In this document: positions 27,597 through 37,344 of the stretch, piece by piece
Layout of the letters: the number at the start of each line of letters is the position of its first letter
Position numbering within the stretch: position 1 is the stretch's first letter
DNA from: JACPYM01 sp963699175
Lineage (GTDB): Bacteria > Acidobacteriota > Blastocatellia > RBC074
Direction: 5' to 3'
NCBI GenBank assembly: GCA_963699175.1
Contig: OY969418.1
Coordinates: 930,001 to 994,000, forward strand
DNA length: 64,000 nucleotides
Program-made: the position numbers and the translations under genes
The notes under the pieces: generated by a model
The model's input: the letters and a program-made list of their open reading frames with translations, nothing else
What the model was told of the DNA's origin: nothing
Database searches by the model: none

Positions 27597-29756
27597 TCAA
27601 ACCTTTTCAACCTCAACCAACGCATCATAAAACGTCGCCCCCGCCCCCAAATCCGTTAACCCCTGCCCCGTCACCTCATTCGCATTCGTGCCGTCGCTCG
27701 TCAGCTTCTTCCACCACACCGACAGTGCCACCACCACGCCGGGCCGCGCCTTGTCGGTCACGCGCGCTTTGGCGGTGAATGAGCCGCGGTTGTTGAAGAT
27801 GCGCACGCGGTCGCCTTCGTTGATGCGGCGCGCGGCGGCATCTTGCGGATGAATGTCCAGATGCGGTTCTTTCTCCGCCTTCAGGAACGATGGCAGATTG
27901 GCGAAGCTCGAATTGAGGAAGTTGTGCGCGGGCGGCGAGATCACTGCCAGTGGATATTGCCTTGCCAATTGCGGCGCATCCAGCACGCTTTCGCGTGGCG
28001 GGATGTATGTCGGCAGCGGATCCATGCCCTGCTTGGCCAAGGTCTCGCTGAAGAACTCGCACTTGCCCGAAGGCGTCCCGAAACCGCCTTCGGCAAAGGG
28101 CGCAAAGCGTTCGGGCAAGTTGAGCCTGTGCCAGCCTTTCGCTTTCAACTCGTCGAAATCAATGCCCTGCATGCGCGGATGCGTGGTTGTGATGGCCTGG
28201 CGCGCGATCTCTTCGTCGGAGTCTTTGAAGCAATCTTCGCTGAAGCCCATGCGCGTGGCCAACAGGCGAAAGACTTCGCTGTTGGGTTTGGCTTCGCCGA
28301 GCGGCGCAATGGCCGGGTTGTTCACCAGCAGATAAAGGTGGCCGTAGGCTTTGTGAATGTCGAACTGTTCGAGCTGCGTGGTCGCGGGCAGCAGGATGTC
28401 GGCGTAATCCGCCGTGTCGGTCTGAAAGATTTCGTGGACGACCGTGAAGAGGTCTTCGCGCGCAAAGCCCGCGATCACTTTGCGCGAATCGGGCGCGACA
28501 GCGACGGGGTTGGAGTTGTAGACGTAGAGCGCTTTGACCGGCGGATCGAGAGGTTCGAGTGTTTCGGTGGGCGCGCCTTTGACATTGAATTTTTGCACGC
28601 GCTGGTAGCCGAGCAACGCATCACCGATGGCCGACATATTGATCGTGCGCGGGTTGTTCCAGATCAAATCGGGTCGCGCCAGCGCGTCCGTGTTGATGGG
28701 GAAGGTGCTTGAAGTCGAAAGCAGCGCGCCACCTGCTGCGTCGCGCCAAGCGCCGATCAAGGCAGGCAAACAGGCAATCGTGCGCACGGCCATACCGCCG
28801 CCCGCGTGGCGTTGCATGCCGTAGTTCAAGCGGATCACCGCTGGTTTGGTCGTGCCGTATTCGCGGGCGAGTTTGACGATTTGTGTTTCGGTCAAACCGG
28901 TGATGGCAGCGGCGCGCGCAGGCGACCATTCCAAAGCGCGTTCACGCAACAACTCGAAGCCGTGCGTGTAACGCGCGATGTAATCGTGATCGAGCAGATC
29001 TTCCCCTTCTTGATGGATGAGGACGTGCATCATCGCCAATGCCAGCGCGGCGTCTGTGCCAGGCAGCAATGCCAGATGTTCATCGCACTTTTCTGCCGTC
29101 AGGCTGCGATACGGATCAATGGCAATGATCTTTGCGCCGTTGCGTTGGGCTTCCAAAATCTTCGGCCAGAGGTGGACGTTAGAGGTAATGACGTTCGATC
29201 CCCAGATCAGAATCAGTTTGGCTTCGTTGAAGCGTTCGGGGTCAGTGCCCATGCGCGTGCCCATCGTCACAGTGTACCCGGCAGCGCCCGCGCTCGCGCA
29301 GATCGAGCGATCCAGCAGTGACGCGCCGAGCTTATGAAAGAAGCGCCGATCCATAGATTCGCCTTGCACCAAACCCATCGTGCCCGCGTAGCTGTATGGC
29401 TGGATCGCTTGCGAGCCGTACTCGTCGGCAATCTGTTTGAATTTGGCGGCGATGGTGTCGAGCGCCTCATCCCAGGTGATACGCGCGAAGATGCCTTTGC
29501 CCTTTGCGCCGACGCGCTTCATCGGATAGAGCACGCGTTGCGGACTATAGGTGCGTTCGAGGTAGCGGTTGACCTTGGTGCAGAGGAAGCCGTTGGTGGT
29601 CGGATGATCTTCTGCGCCGGCGACCTTGACGGCTTGGCCATTTTCGACGGTGATGACCAGCGCACAGGTGTCAGGGCAGTCGTGTGGGCAGGCGGCGCGC
29701 ACGATGTGGCGATGATTGACGATACTTGAGTTGAGTGTGGCTTCGTTGAGCGTCAT
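27597..29756 (-). CDS. Molybdopterin-dependent oxidoreductase (DMSO reductase family)
   Basis: 719 residues; the second of two tandem ATGs is chosen because AGGAGG would be too close to the first. A 4Fe-4S site is formed by C23-x3-C27-x3-C31 (CPHDCPDTC) and C59 (GFLC). The molybdopterin-binding body follows (LILIWGSNVITSNVH, GTDAALALAMMHVL, ADILLPATTQLEQFD), then the C-terminal barrel with HPQDAAARRINEGDRV. There is no Tat signal, so it is probably cytoplasmic and soluble. No iron-sulfur or membrane subunit is adjacent. The substrate is unknown. Confidence 0.92.
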   Translation of the reverse strand: MTLNEATLNSSIVNHRHIVRAACPHDCPDTCALVITVENGQAVKVAGAEDHPTTNGFLCTKVNRYLERTYSPQRVLYPMKRVGAKGKGIFARITWDEALDTIAAKFKQIADEYGSQAIQPYSYAGTMGLVQGESMDRRFFHKLGASLLDRSICASAGAAGYTVTMGTRMGTDPERFNEAKLILIWGSNVITSNVHLWPKILEAQRNGAKIIAIDPYRSLTAEKCDEHLALLPGTDAALALAMMHVLIHQEGEDLLDHDYIARYTHGFELLRERALEWSPARAAAITGLTETQIVKLAREYGTTKPAVIRLNYGMQRHAGGGMAVRTIACLPALIGAWRDAAGGALLSTSSTFPINTDALARPDLIWNNPRTINMSAIGDALLGYQRVQKFNVKGAPTETLEPLDPPVKALYVYNSNPVAVAPDSRKVIAGFAREDLFTVVHEIFQTDTADYADILLPATTQLEQFDIHKAYGHLYLLVNNPAIAPLGEAKPNSEVFRLLATRMGFSEDCFKDSDEEIARQAITTTHPRMQGIDFDELKAKGWHRLNLPERFAPFAEGGFGTPSGKCEFFSETLAKQGMDPLPTYIPPRESVLDAPQLARQYPLAVISPPAHNFLNSSFANLPSFLKAEKEPHLDIHPQDAAARRINEGDRVRIFNNRGSFTAKARVTDKARPGVVVALSVWWKKLTSDGTNANEVTGQGLTDLGAGATFYDALVEVEKV

Positions 29757-29919
29757 CATTCCTCCTCGAATGTTTTATAGTGTGAGCCGTAACTTGCTTG
29801 TTCGAGGATGAAGGTAAATGGATGGCGCTCGATAATCAAGCCGTGCTGGGCGCACATTCATGTTAGCAGCCCAGGTCCGAGCCATCTAATTGTGTACTGG
29901 CTTAGCGCAGCGCCAAATC

Positions 29920-31584
29920 TCACTTGATTTTGACGGTTACCAGGTTGGCTCTTAGGCCATCAACCATTAGCTCCACGTTTACCTCACCTCTTCCTATCAA
30001 GCCTCGTGGTATGAGCGCATTGACCTGATCTTCGCCAAGATACGTTCCCTGCGCCCCCGCATAGTTCACGTCTGTTGACGTCATGCCACCGATGTTGACG
30101 GTCACGGCCGCGAGGTTGCTACGTCCCCGAATGCCTGTGCCATACAAAATCAAATAGACTTTATCGGTTACTAGGCCAAGATCAATTGGGGCTGAAGTCA
30201 GCAACTCGTATTGGCAAGGGGCAGTGCTCTTGCAGCGCAGCACGTTTCCCGACGCCAGCCCAGAGCCATTGGCGGCAGCGGAGAAGAGACCAGGAGCCAC
30301 AGACTTGATCTCTGCTTTTCCCTCTGCCGTTGTTCCATTTCCTTTAATCACTCTCACCGTTGCGCACCCACTGGCTGTTCCTGCGGGAAGGATGAAATTG
30401 ATCTGGTTATATTGAGCATGGAGAAGCCCAGCGTCGCGTTCCGTGCCGGTGCTGTCTCTGACCTTGACCCGCGCTCCGGCCAGCGTTGTAGGGAGCGGCA
30501 TACCAGGAGGAGCTGATTCCATTGGGCAAGGCAGGATCAGAGTGCAGGTCAGAGCTACCCCGAAACCGCTCGCAATAAACTCAGGCAGAGCAATTGACTC
30601 TTCTTTAAAGCTCGCTGCTGAGACGACCGTGAAACCGCCACCTCCTCCCACCATTGTTGTGGTCATCGCCGAGTTATTTTTGGGATCTGGATCGGGGGTT
30701 TCTGAATCAACCGTTGCGGTATTGTTGATCTCACATAATGCGTTCGCGATAACTTCCAACTTGATGATGACTGTGTCTTGCAGCGGCTCAGTCGTCTGTA
30801 AGCCAGATGCGCCCCCTTGCTGTGGCGGGTCGAGGTCTCCGATTAGGATCAGGCGATTGTTGCCCGTACCTGCACAAGTGCCCTTCGATGTTGTGCACGA
30901 GCCAGGGACATAGGTGGTAGTGGGGGGCAGGTTGTCGGTGACACGCACCGAACGGGCAAGGCTCGGCCCCAGGTTTTTGACTGTGATGGTATAGGTGAGG
31001 GCCGAGCCTATCGTAACTGGATCAGGGTTATCGCTCATCGTGATCGCCACGTCCGTGCCAGCAATGACCTTTGTTACTGCCACCGCCGAGTTGTTTCCTG
31101 GAGCGGGATCGGGGGTGGCCGAATCAACCTTCGCGCTGTTACTGATCTCGCTAACCGTCGAAGTTACGCGCGCCACCAGGACAATAAAGACTTCCGCATC
31201 ACGCGCCAGCGTACTTATCTGGACTATGCGGTTGTTGCCTTGGCCGCCACAAACTCCCGCGGTTGTCTGGCACGAGCCTGGGACATAAGTGGTGGAGGGT
31301 GGTAGGTTGTCAGTAACGACCACCGTCTGGGCAGGATTCGGCCCCAGGTTTCTAACCCTGATGACATAGGTAAGATTCGCTCCCGCAACGACCGGATCAG
31401 GGTTATCGCTTATCGAGACAATCGCCAGGTCTGCCAGCGTCTGAGAGGTGAGATAGTCACCCCGTGGGGCCGCTCCACGGTTGACTGCGATGCCCAGACC
31501 AGCGCTGGTCATCCGCGCATCAAGCGTGAGAGTCAAGGCGAGTAACAACAGAGCATGAATAATTGGTCGTCGAGTGTTCTGCAT
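29920..31584 (-). CDS. Secreted protein with two DUF11 repeats and a TIGR03437 domain
   Basis: 554 residues from ATG 31584 (GGGAG upstream), giving a proper signal peptide (IIHALLLLALTLTLDA). Two DUF11 repeats follow, each ending in a matching block (VTDNLPPSTTYVPGSC and VTDNLPPTTTYVPGSC) and a Cys pair. The remainder is TIGR03437 (PLPTTLAGARVKVRD, APGLFSAAANGSG, VNVELMVDG). DUF11 modules form extended stalks in surface proteins, so this is probably an outer-surface or matrix protein. It lies downstream of the TonB receptor on the same strand, with a 147-base gap. Confidence 0.88.
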   Translation of the reverse strand: MQNTRRPIIHALLLLALTLTLDARMTSAGLGIAVNRGAAPRGDYLTSQTLADLAIVSISDNPDPVVAGANLTYVIRVRNLGPNPAQTVVVTDNLPPSTTYVPGSCQTTAGVCGGQGNNRIVQISTLARDAEVFIVLVARVTSTVSEISNSAKVDSATPDPAPGNNSAVAVTKVIAGTDVAITMSDNPDPVTIGSALTYTITVKNLGPSLARSVRVTDNLPPTTTYVPGSCTTSKGTCAGTGNNRLILIGDLDPPQQGGASGLQTTEPLQDTVIIKLEVIANALCEINNTATVDSETPDPDPKNNSAMTTTMVGGGGGFTVVSAASFKEESIALPEFIASGFGVALTCTLILPCPMESAPPGMPLPTTLAGARVKVRDSTGTERDAGLLHAQYNQINFILPAGTASGCATVRVIKGNGTTAEGKAEIKSVAPGLFSAAANGSGLASGNVLRCKSTAPCQYELLTSAPIDLGLVTDKVYLILYGTGIRGRSNLAAVTVNIGGMTSTDVNYAGAQGTYLGEDQVNALIPRGLIGRGEVNVELMVDGLRANLVTVKIK

Positions 31585-31731
31585 AAATCTCCCTTCGAAG
31601 TTAGAAAGCTTTGCCGAGCGTTGCCGAATCCGTGATCTCCGGGCTAAGCGGGCACCACCGGCCGCGCCACGAAAAAGGACAATGGCGACAGCCGGCGCTA
31701 AGCAGTGCAACCACTGTTGGCCCAGCACCAA

Positions 31732-32388
31732 CTAGAAGCGATATTTGAGCGCGAACTGCACCTGTCGCGCACTGAGTGCGGTGTCAACGGAACGGCCAAA
31801 ACTCGGCGCTTCGAGGATTCGCACAGGCAAGCCGAAGTGCGTCCGGTTCCAGAGATTGAAGGCCTCAACGCGCAATACGAGCGCCTGCTCTGCGCGCACA
31901 CGAAAGTTCTTGACCAGGGCGAAGTCAGTTTTCGCTACTCCCACCGCCCGGAATGTATTGCGCCTCACCAGACCGTTTTGCGAAGCGGGCGCCAGTAAAG
32001 CAGCGGGCCGGGCTGGCCGGATCAACCTCTGCTGCCGGTCGTCCGTCACGATAAGGCCGTTGGTAGTATTTAGCCGGTCAGTCAAGTTTCCGTCGAGATT
32101 CACGTCAAAACTGGTGTTGACCGTGAAGGGTTGCCCCGTCTGCAAAGTCGTGACCAGGGCAGCCTCCCAACCACCGAGCAACGCGCCTTTCACCCCACTG
32201 GCCTTGTCAAAGCGCGCGCTGAAGGGCAAGTCAGAGAAGAAGCTAGCGACGAATAGGTGGCGCACGTCGAAGTTGGCATCGCCGCGCTCGGCCCGCAGAT
32301 CCCTGTCATCTTGCGGCAGCGTGAAAGCGCCGCCCAGATCAAAGACGTTCTGAAACATCGTCAATAGCGTGCGACCAGGTGTAAGCAA
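31732..32388 (-). CDS. TonB-dependent receptor, C-terminal part after a frameshift
   Basis: Continuation of the receptor at 32339-35767 in another frame. Residues from VFDLGGAFTLPQ onward match what should follow SYTWSHAIDD in Oar-like receptors, and it ends with the outer-membrane C-terminal pattern QFALKYRF (terminal Phe). Its apparent ATG is not a real start. Either a one-base insertion near 32346-32350 broke the gene, or the assembly contains an error. Confidence 0.8.
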   Translation of the reverse strand: MLTPGRTLLTMFQNVFDLGGAFTLPQDDRDLRAERGDANFDVRHLFVASFFSDLPFSARFDKASGVKGALLGGWEAALVTTLQTGQPFTVNTSFDVNLDGNLTDRLNTTNGLIVTDDRQQRLIRPARPAALLAPASQNGLVRRNTFRAVGVAKTDFALVKNFRVRAEQALVLRVEAFNLWNRTHFGLPVRILEAPSFGRSVDTALSARQVQFALKYRF

Positions 32389-35300
32389 GACTGAACTGCC
32401 GGCGGCTGGAGGGCCGACCGGTCAAGCGAGTCTGAAACGAGTGGTAACTCGAGGCAGCCGATGAGTCAAAGGTAGTAAATGCGCCCAATCCCGGATTTGG
32501 CCGCGTGGCATTCGGCTGGCCCGGTTGGGCCAGCGGCGGTACAACCACAGCGGCAGGAGGTCGCGGGTTCTGTCCCAGTGTCAGCAGGAGCGGATCAATC
32601 AGGACTGTCGGTGAATTTGGCCCGCCATTCGGCGTGCGGAAGCGCGTCAGCTTAAGCCCGCGCGAGCCAACGTAGGCCACATTGAACAGGTAGTCGCGGA
32701 AAAGCTCGCGCTCGACCTGCAGGTTGAAGTGATAGGCATACGGCGAGCGCAGTTTCTGGTCGGGCAGCGTAAAGGCTAGCCCGCCACCCGAGGGCGGCAG
32801 ACCCAGCGCCGTCGGGTTGAAGAGCAAGCCGAGTAACGGCTGTAAGGCACCTGCTGGAATACCGATCAAATTCAGCTTGTCTGATACGAGCAGATCTAAG
32901 ATGCGGGTTGGATTGCCAGACACTTGAAGCTCAACAAAACGCGGATTGAAGATTTCGCTGGCCCCGAGCCGACCAGGGAAAGTGCGCGCGTCAATATTGA
33001 TCGGCACGAAGGTCGGAAAGACGTTGCGCGATTGGCTGACGACACTACCCAAGGTGACGTCATAGTAAAGGCCAAAGCCGCCCCGCACTGCTGTGTTTCC
33101 TCCTTGAGTGCTGCTGGCGGCAAACGGGTCCCAAGCAAAGCTGAAATGTGGCCCGAAGTTGTTTCGATCAGCCTCATAAATCCGCTCGCGCCCGGCGAGG
33201 AAGCCTTGTAGCGCGGCGCGTGTTGGGGCGAAAGCGGCAAGCAGGCGCGGCGTAGTAAAGAAGTCGTTCGGGCTAGTCAGCACCGTCAATCCACGCAGCG
33301 CCGGATCTACTGGCGGAAGATTATCGAGGTTGAACGCCCGTTCGATACGCTGGTTGACCTCGCCGGGAACGCTGTTGTACTCGTAGCGCAGCCCGTAATC
33401 GAGTGTCAGGCCAGGGCGTAAGCGCCAATTGTCATTGATGAAGAAATTCTGCTGCCAGAACCGCAAGCCGATGGTCGAGTCAGGCACGTCCGTCGCGAGC
33501 GTTTGGAAGACGCCAGTCGGCAAGCCTAGCGCGGCTAAATCCGAGCCGCTGAAAAACCCTGGCGTCGGGCCGAGCCGACTCAGGTTTCTGACCGCCCTGG
33601 TGTTTGGGGTGAAGAAGTTGTCGAAGGTCGAAAGGCCAGCCAGGTCGAGCGTCCCTCCGAAGACGACTTGCGGGCGGTAGTTGCGATTGAGAAAACTGTT
33701 GAGTTGTGTGCGCCGCAGGTCGAAGCCGTACTTGTAAGTGCGCTTACCACGTAGAGCAGTCAGCATCTCGGCGAGTTGGTAAGTGTTACTCACGCGCTCC
33801 TGCGGGAAGAGGTAGGCGTCGAGTCCCACCGGGCTGAAGGGCGTCACCACGACTTGCCCGACCGGCCCCAAGGTGCCGTCTGCCTGATGATCGGGGAGGC
33901 GCTTATAATCTACGTAAGACGCTTCGGTTGAGGTGAAATTTTGCAGTGTGAGCGTATTGAGCAGAAACGGCTCATTCATTATGAACCGTGACGGCAGCAA
34001 GGACTGGTCACGCAACTCGACGAAATGCAAGCTGGTGCGTCCGAAACTTGTGCGCAGTTGGCTGGTCAAATGCTCAGTAAGCTGACTGTCGAGCAACAGC
34101 GATAAATTCTGCGTCCGCACGCGCGGCTCCAAGCCGGAAAAAATTGCCCCGCCCACTGCCGGTATCTGTCGCCGGTCGTTCGTGAAGTTATAACGGCCAG
34201 CCAGAGTGTGGGCGATCTGTCTGAAAAGTTTGAAGCGATGATCTAGCTTGAGCGAGAAGATCGTGCTAGCGCCGTCAGCCGGCAAGACCTGTGTGAAGGT
34301 GTTCTCGCCATACGGCCCGGCAGGGTTGTTCGCAAAAGGGAAGACCGAAAAGACATCGTCGCCAGCGAATTTTGTAGGAATGATGTCTCTCTGGTCATCC
34401 GTGCCATCGGTAAAGCGAAAGCGGCTGGCGCCGAAGTTGAGAAAGCCGCGCTGCGCCACGGTCGGCACAGCGAAATGGGTCTCCTGGCGCGCCTGGATGT
34501 CTTGGCGCTCGAAGGAGCCGAAAAAGAAGCTCCGGTTACGGTAGAGCGGGAAGCCAAGACTCACCCCGCCCTGGTTACGCCGCTGACGGTCTTCGCCCTG
34601 CGAAGGATTTGGCTGCATCACAACTTGGTTATTGATCCGCACCGGAACGACACTCTTGTCAATTGGCACGCCATTCTCGAACCTGTCAACTTTGACCGCC
34701 TCCAGCCGGGCACTCTGCGATTCACCCACCGTGTAGTCGAAGAAGTTGCGCGCGTTGAATGCATCATGATTGAAGAAGTCGTAGAACGTCCCGTGCACTT
34801 TGTTTGTCCCCGTGCGTGAGACAATATCCGCCTGTGAGCCGACGTTGCGGCCTTCCCACGCCTCCCAGAGATGAGTGGCGAGATAAAATTCCTGAATGCT
34901 CTCGATACTTTGGGGCACGAGCGCGACAAAGCCTTGGCGGCGCACGCCTACGTCCTCGTCGTTATTGTCCGACCCGTCAATCGTGAAATTGTTCGAGCGC
35001 GCGCGCTGGCCATTGACGGAAAACTGGCCTGCCGTGCCGATGCCCGCGCCGATACCCGGCCCGACGGTACGCCCCAGCGCAACGGGCGGCGGGGCGACGC
35101 CGGGCAAGAGAAAGGCAAGCGTTTCAATTGTCCGAATGCCTGGTAAAGGCAGCGAGAGCAGACTGTGCTCGTCAATCACTCCGCCCCTGAGGCCATTCGA
35201 GGTGTTGACCAGTTGCTTCGCCCCCGCACTGGTGGTGGAGAGAATTTGCGAAGTGGCTGGTGGATTTGCTGTCTGTGGTGCTTGTGGAGTGGGAGTCTGC

Positions 35301-35767
35301 GCCCACCCCACTGGTTGAATGGCGAATTGTAGCGTTATCTCTAGCGAGCCATAGGTTGCTTCCCAAGTCTCTGACGGCTTAGTTGCGGGCGTGCCGACGC
35401 GCTTTTTACTTAGGGAGATCTCCGGTGGCTTGACCAGATTATCAGTGCGAACGTCAACTTGGAAAGTTTGCGAGAAAGTATATGGTTCAAACCCAGCATA
35501 GCTAATGCCGATTTTATACGGGCCAGGCGGCAAGGCAGGAATATAAAAATAGCCGTAGTCGTCGGTCACTTTAGAGGCAGGTATTTCAGTATCTATATTC
35601 TCTATTTCAACTCTGACTCCTGCGATGGGCGACTTGCTAATTTTATCGCGGACGTGACCTGAGAGCGCGCCTGTCGTTTGAGATTGCGCAGGCGCTAAGA
35701 TCGGACAAAAGAATAAGAGAGACAAAGCCGTAAGCGTGATTAGCGTAAAGGAGGAGAGCTTAATCAT
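32339..35767 (-). CDS. Oar-like TonB-dependent outer-membrane receptor, N-terminal part
   Basis: 1142 residues to a premature stop. A signal peptide (LITLTALSLLFFCPILAPA) is followed by a carboxypeptidase-regulatory-like beta domain (about 30-120), a TonB plug (NNFTIDGSDNNDEDVG) and barrel strands up to SYTWSHAIDD. Such receptors import large or complexed nutrients, often glycans or peptides. The ribosome site (AGGTG) overlaps the stop of the TIR gene nine bases upstream, so the two share a transcript. The frameshift close to the 3' end leaves the last ~200 residues out of frame. Full length would be about 1340 residues, normal for the class. Confidence 0.9.
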   Translation of the reverse strand: MIKLSSFTLITLTALSLLFFCPILAPAQSQTTGALSGHVRDKISKSPIAGVRVEIENIDTEIPASKVTDDYGYFYIPALPPGPYKIGISYAGFEPYTFSQTFQVDVRTDNLVKPPEISLSKKRVGTPATKPSETWEATYGSLEITLQFAIQPVGWAQTPTPQAPQTANPPATSQILSTTSAGAKQLVNTSNGLRGGVIDEHSLLSLPLPGIRTIETLAFLLPGVAPPPVALGRTVGPGIGAGIGTAGQFSVNGQRARSNNFTIDGSDNNDEDVGVRRQGFVALVPQSIESIQEFYLATHLWEAWEGRNVGSQADIVSRTGTNKVHGTFYDFFNHDAFNARNFFDYTVGESQSARLEAVKVDRFENGVPIDKSVVPVRINNQVVMQPNPSQGEDRQRRNQGGVSLGFPLYRNRSFFFGSFERQDIQARQETHFAVPTVAQRGFLNFGASRFRFTDGTDDQRDIIPTKFAGDDVFSVFPFANNPAGPYGENTFTQVLPADGASTIFSLKLDHRFKLFRQIAHTLAGRYNFTNDRRQIPAVGGAIFSGLEPRVRTQNLSLLLDSQLTEHLTSQLRTSFGRTSLHFVELRDQSLLPSRFIMNEPFLLNTLTLQNFTSTEASYVDYKRLPDHQADGTLGPVGQVVVTPFSPVGLDAYLFPQERVSNTYQLAEMLTALRGKRTYKYGFDLRRTQLNSFLNRNYRPQVVFGGTLDLAGLSTFDNFFTPNTRAVRNLSRLGPTPGFFSGSDLAALGLPTGVFQTLATDVPDSTIGLRFWQQNFFINDNWRLRPGLTLDYGLRYEYNSVPGEVNQRIERAFNLDNLPPVDPALRGLTVLTSPNDFFTTPRLLAAFAPTRAALQGFLAGRERIYEADRNNFGPHFSFAWDPFAASSTQGGNTAVRGGFGLYYDVTLGSVVSQSRNVFPTFVPINIDARTFPGRLGASEIFNPRFVELQVSGNPTRILDLLVSDKLNLIGIPAGALQPLLGLLFNPTALGLPPSGGGLAFTLPDQKLRSPYAYHFNLQVERELFRDYLFNVAYVGSRGLKLTRFRTPNGGPNSPTVLIDPLLLTLGQNPRPPAAVVVPPLAQPGQPNATRPNPGLGAFTTFDSSAASSYHSFQTRLTGRPSSRRQFSLAYTWSHAIDDVSERL

Positions 35768-35776
35768 TGTTCACAC

Positions 35777-37051
35777 CTATTTCTTATATGGGCATTCCGT
35801 GTCCGCTGTTTCGGTCATAACCGTGAACTGTTGAAGCAGCCAATCCATTCCATCAACCGGACGGAAGCCGATTCCTCCTTCTCGAAAAGAACTGTCGGTG
35901 AATGCCCCCAGGCAATGCGGCCCGGAATCATCGCGAAACACCTCGATGGTGATCACGAATTTGTCGCTGGTCGCCACGACCGTGATGAAGTAAAAGTCGT
36001 TCTTATCAATGTAATCTCCGACTGGCAGATTATTGAGGAACTGGCGCTGACCATTGACATATTTGTAGAAATTGAAACCCCGCTGACTTTTGGAGCTTTT
36101 GGAGGTGGCTAACTCGAACAAATAATAGTTACTCAAGTCTTGCGCGCGCATTATCCAGGCAACGCCCCTGCCATTGAGCAGGCGCACGCGAAACCTCAAG
36201 GTAACATTATGATAGCTGTCGTAGGAACGCGCCTCAGCGCGGTCCTTAAAAAGACCGACATCATTGCCACTGATCCGGCGACCTATAATCCGCCCCTCTT
36301 TTCGCTCAAGCTCCCAACCAATACCCGTTGGAGACCATTGCATTTGATCGGCGAGAAAGTGATCTTTATATTCGCTCGCAGGTGATGGCCAGAAGTGGTG
36401 TAAGAGCTTGGGAAGCGCCACCAATGGCAATAAGGCTGCGATTGTCAGCAACATAGTCCGTGGGTTTCGCCATCGCAGTTTGGGGGTTGGCAACCGGGGT
36501 TTAGGAGGTTCAACCGGCAAAGAATCTGTGAGGGAAACTGACTCCGAACCCGGCTCAGGCTGCTCAGTAAGCTCAACTGGCAAAGGGCCAGGGAAATTTG
36601 GCTGCGCTGGAATTGAACGTACACCAGGAAAAACCGGCTCAGTCGAAGGCTTGGCCCGCCCGCGTTTCACGCCAGCGAGCAGTTCCTCTTTCGCCACCGC
36701 TTCGTCTTTTCCTACCAGGTCAATATGAACTATGGCAGACAAGAGGCTGCCCAACTCAACTTCCCGGATAATTACCGGTAGCAACTTGCCCTCGTCGCAC
36801 TTTGGATCTTTCACAAAAGCTGCTACCCATTCAGACGGCGTGTAGCGTGAATCGAGATAATCCGGGGACAACACCGCAATGGTGCGCGCCGTTTCCTGCG
36901 CAGCTTGATACATTTCCAGCCCGAAGTTGGAGCCAGGCCGGAAGTCCCAGGCTTGAATGATGGTCGTGTAGCCAGCCTCTTCCAACTGCCAGGCGATCCA
37001 CTCGGCCCACGTGCGGTCTGGTCTGGTGTAGCTGATGAAAAAGTCTTTCAT
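35777..37051 (-). CDS. TIR-domain protein with one membrane helix and a lectin-like periplasmic domain
   Basis: 424 residues from ATG 37051, preferred because GGAAGAGA precedes it and the TIR domain begins at once (KDFFISYTRPD); ATG 37099 or 37093 would add 14-16 residues. TIR spans about 1-135, with D12, W15/W18 and a candidate catalytic E74 in PSEW. A Pro-rich linker (135-195) and a basic patch (KLRWRNPR) come before one helix (199-221); positive-inside logic puts the TIR domain in the cytoplasm. Residues ~230-424 look like a concanavalin-type beta-sandwich (GRGVAWIMRAQDLSNYYLF, EGGIGFRPVDG), similar in style to DUF1080. TIR proteins often cleave NAD. No partner genes of Thoeris are nearby. 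Confidence 0.85.
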   Translation of the reverse strand: MKDFFISYTRPDRTWAEWIAWQLEEAGYTTIIQAWDFRPGSNFGLEMYQAAQETARTIAVLSPDYLDSRYTPSEWVAAFVKDPKCDEGKLLPVIIREVELGSLLSAIVHIDLVGKDEAVAKEELLAGVKRGRAKPSTEPVFPGVRSIPAQPNFPGPLPVELTEQPEPGSESVSLTDSLPVEPPKPRLPTPKLRWRNPRTMLLTIAALLPLVALPKLLHHFWPSPASEYKDHFLADQMQWSPTGIGWELERKEGRIIGRRISGNDVGLFKDRAEARSYDSYHNVTLRFRVRLLNGRGVAWIMRAQDLSNYYLFELATSKSSKSQRGFNFYKYVNGQRQFLNNLPVGDYIDKNDFYFITVVATSDKFVITIEVFRDDSGPHCLGAFTDSSFREGGIGFRPVDGMDWLLQQFTVMTETADTECPYKK

Positions 37052-37344
37052 GGCTTTCTCTTCCGGCTGTGTTGCTGAATTGGCAGTTGACATAAGCAAT
37101 TCGATAGCGCCCGCGGCCAGCGCTACTTCTAGCTAGAGAAAGTCGAGAAAATTGCTACGCTCAGCCAGACAGGCATCGCACAAAGCCCCTTACTGCTAAG
37201 GTTGCGCAGTGAAAAGGTTCATTGATAAGTGTTAGCACACTGCCCAACCGGTACGACTGGTCAAAGGGGTGGCCTTATTTACATCTGCTGAAGTTCAGCG
37301 ATTGGAAAAACAGTAACTAGAAAAAAATGCTGATAACGGCGCGT

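Noticed and set aside
35777..37051. Thoeris or CBASS defence system
   Set aside because: No ThsA-like, nucleotide cyclase or other known partner lies beside the TIR gene.
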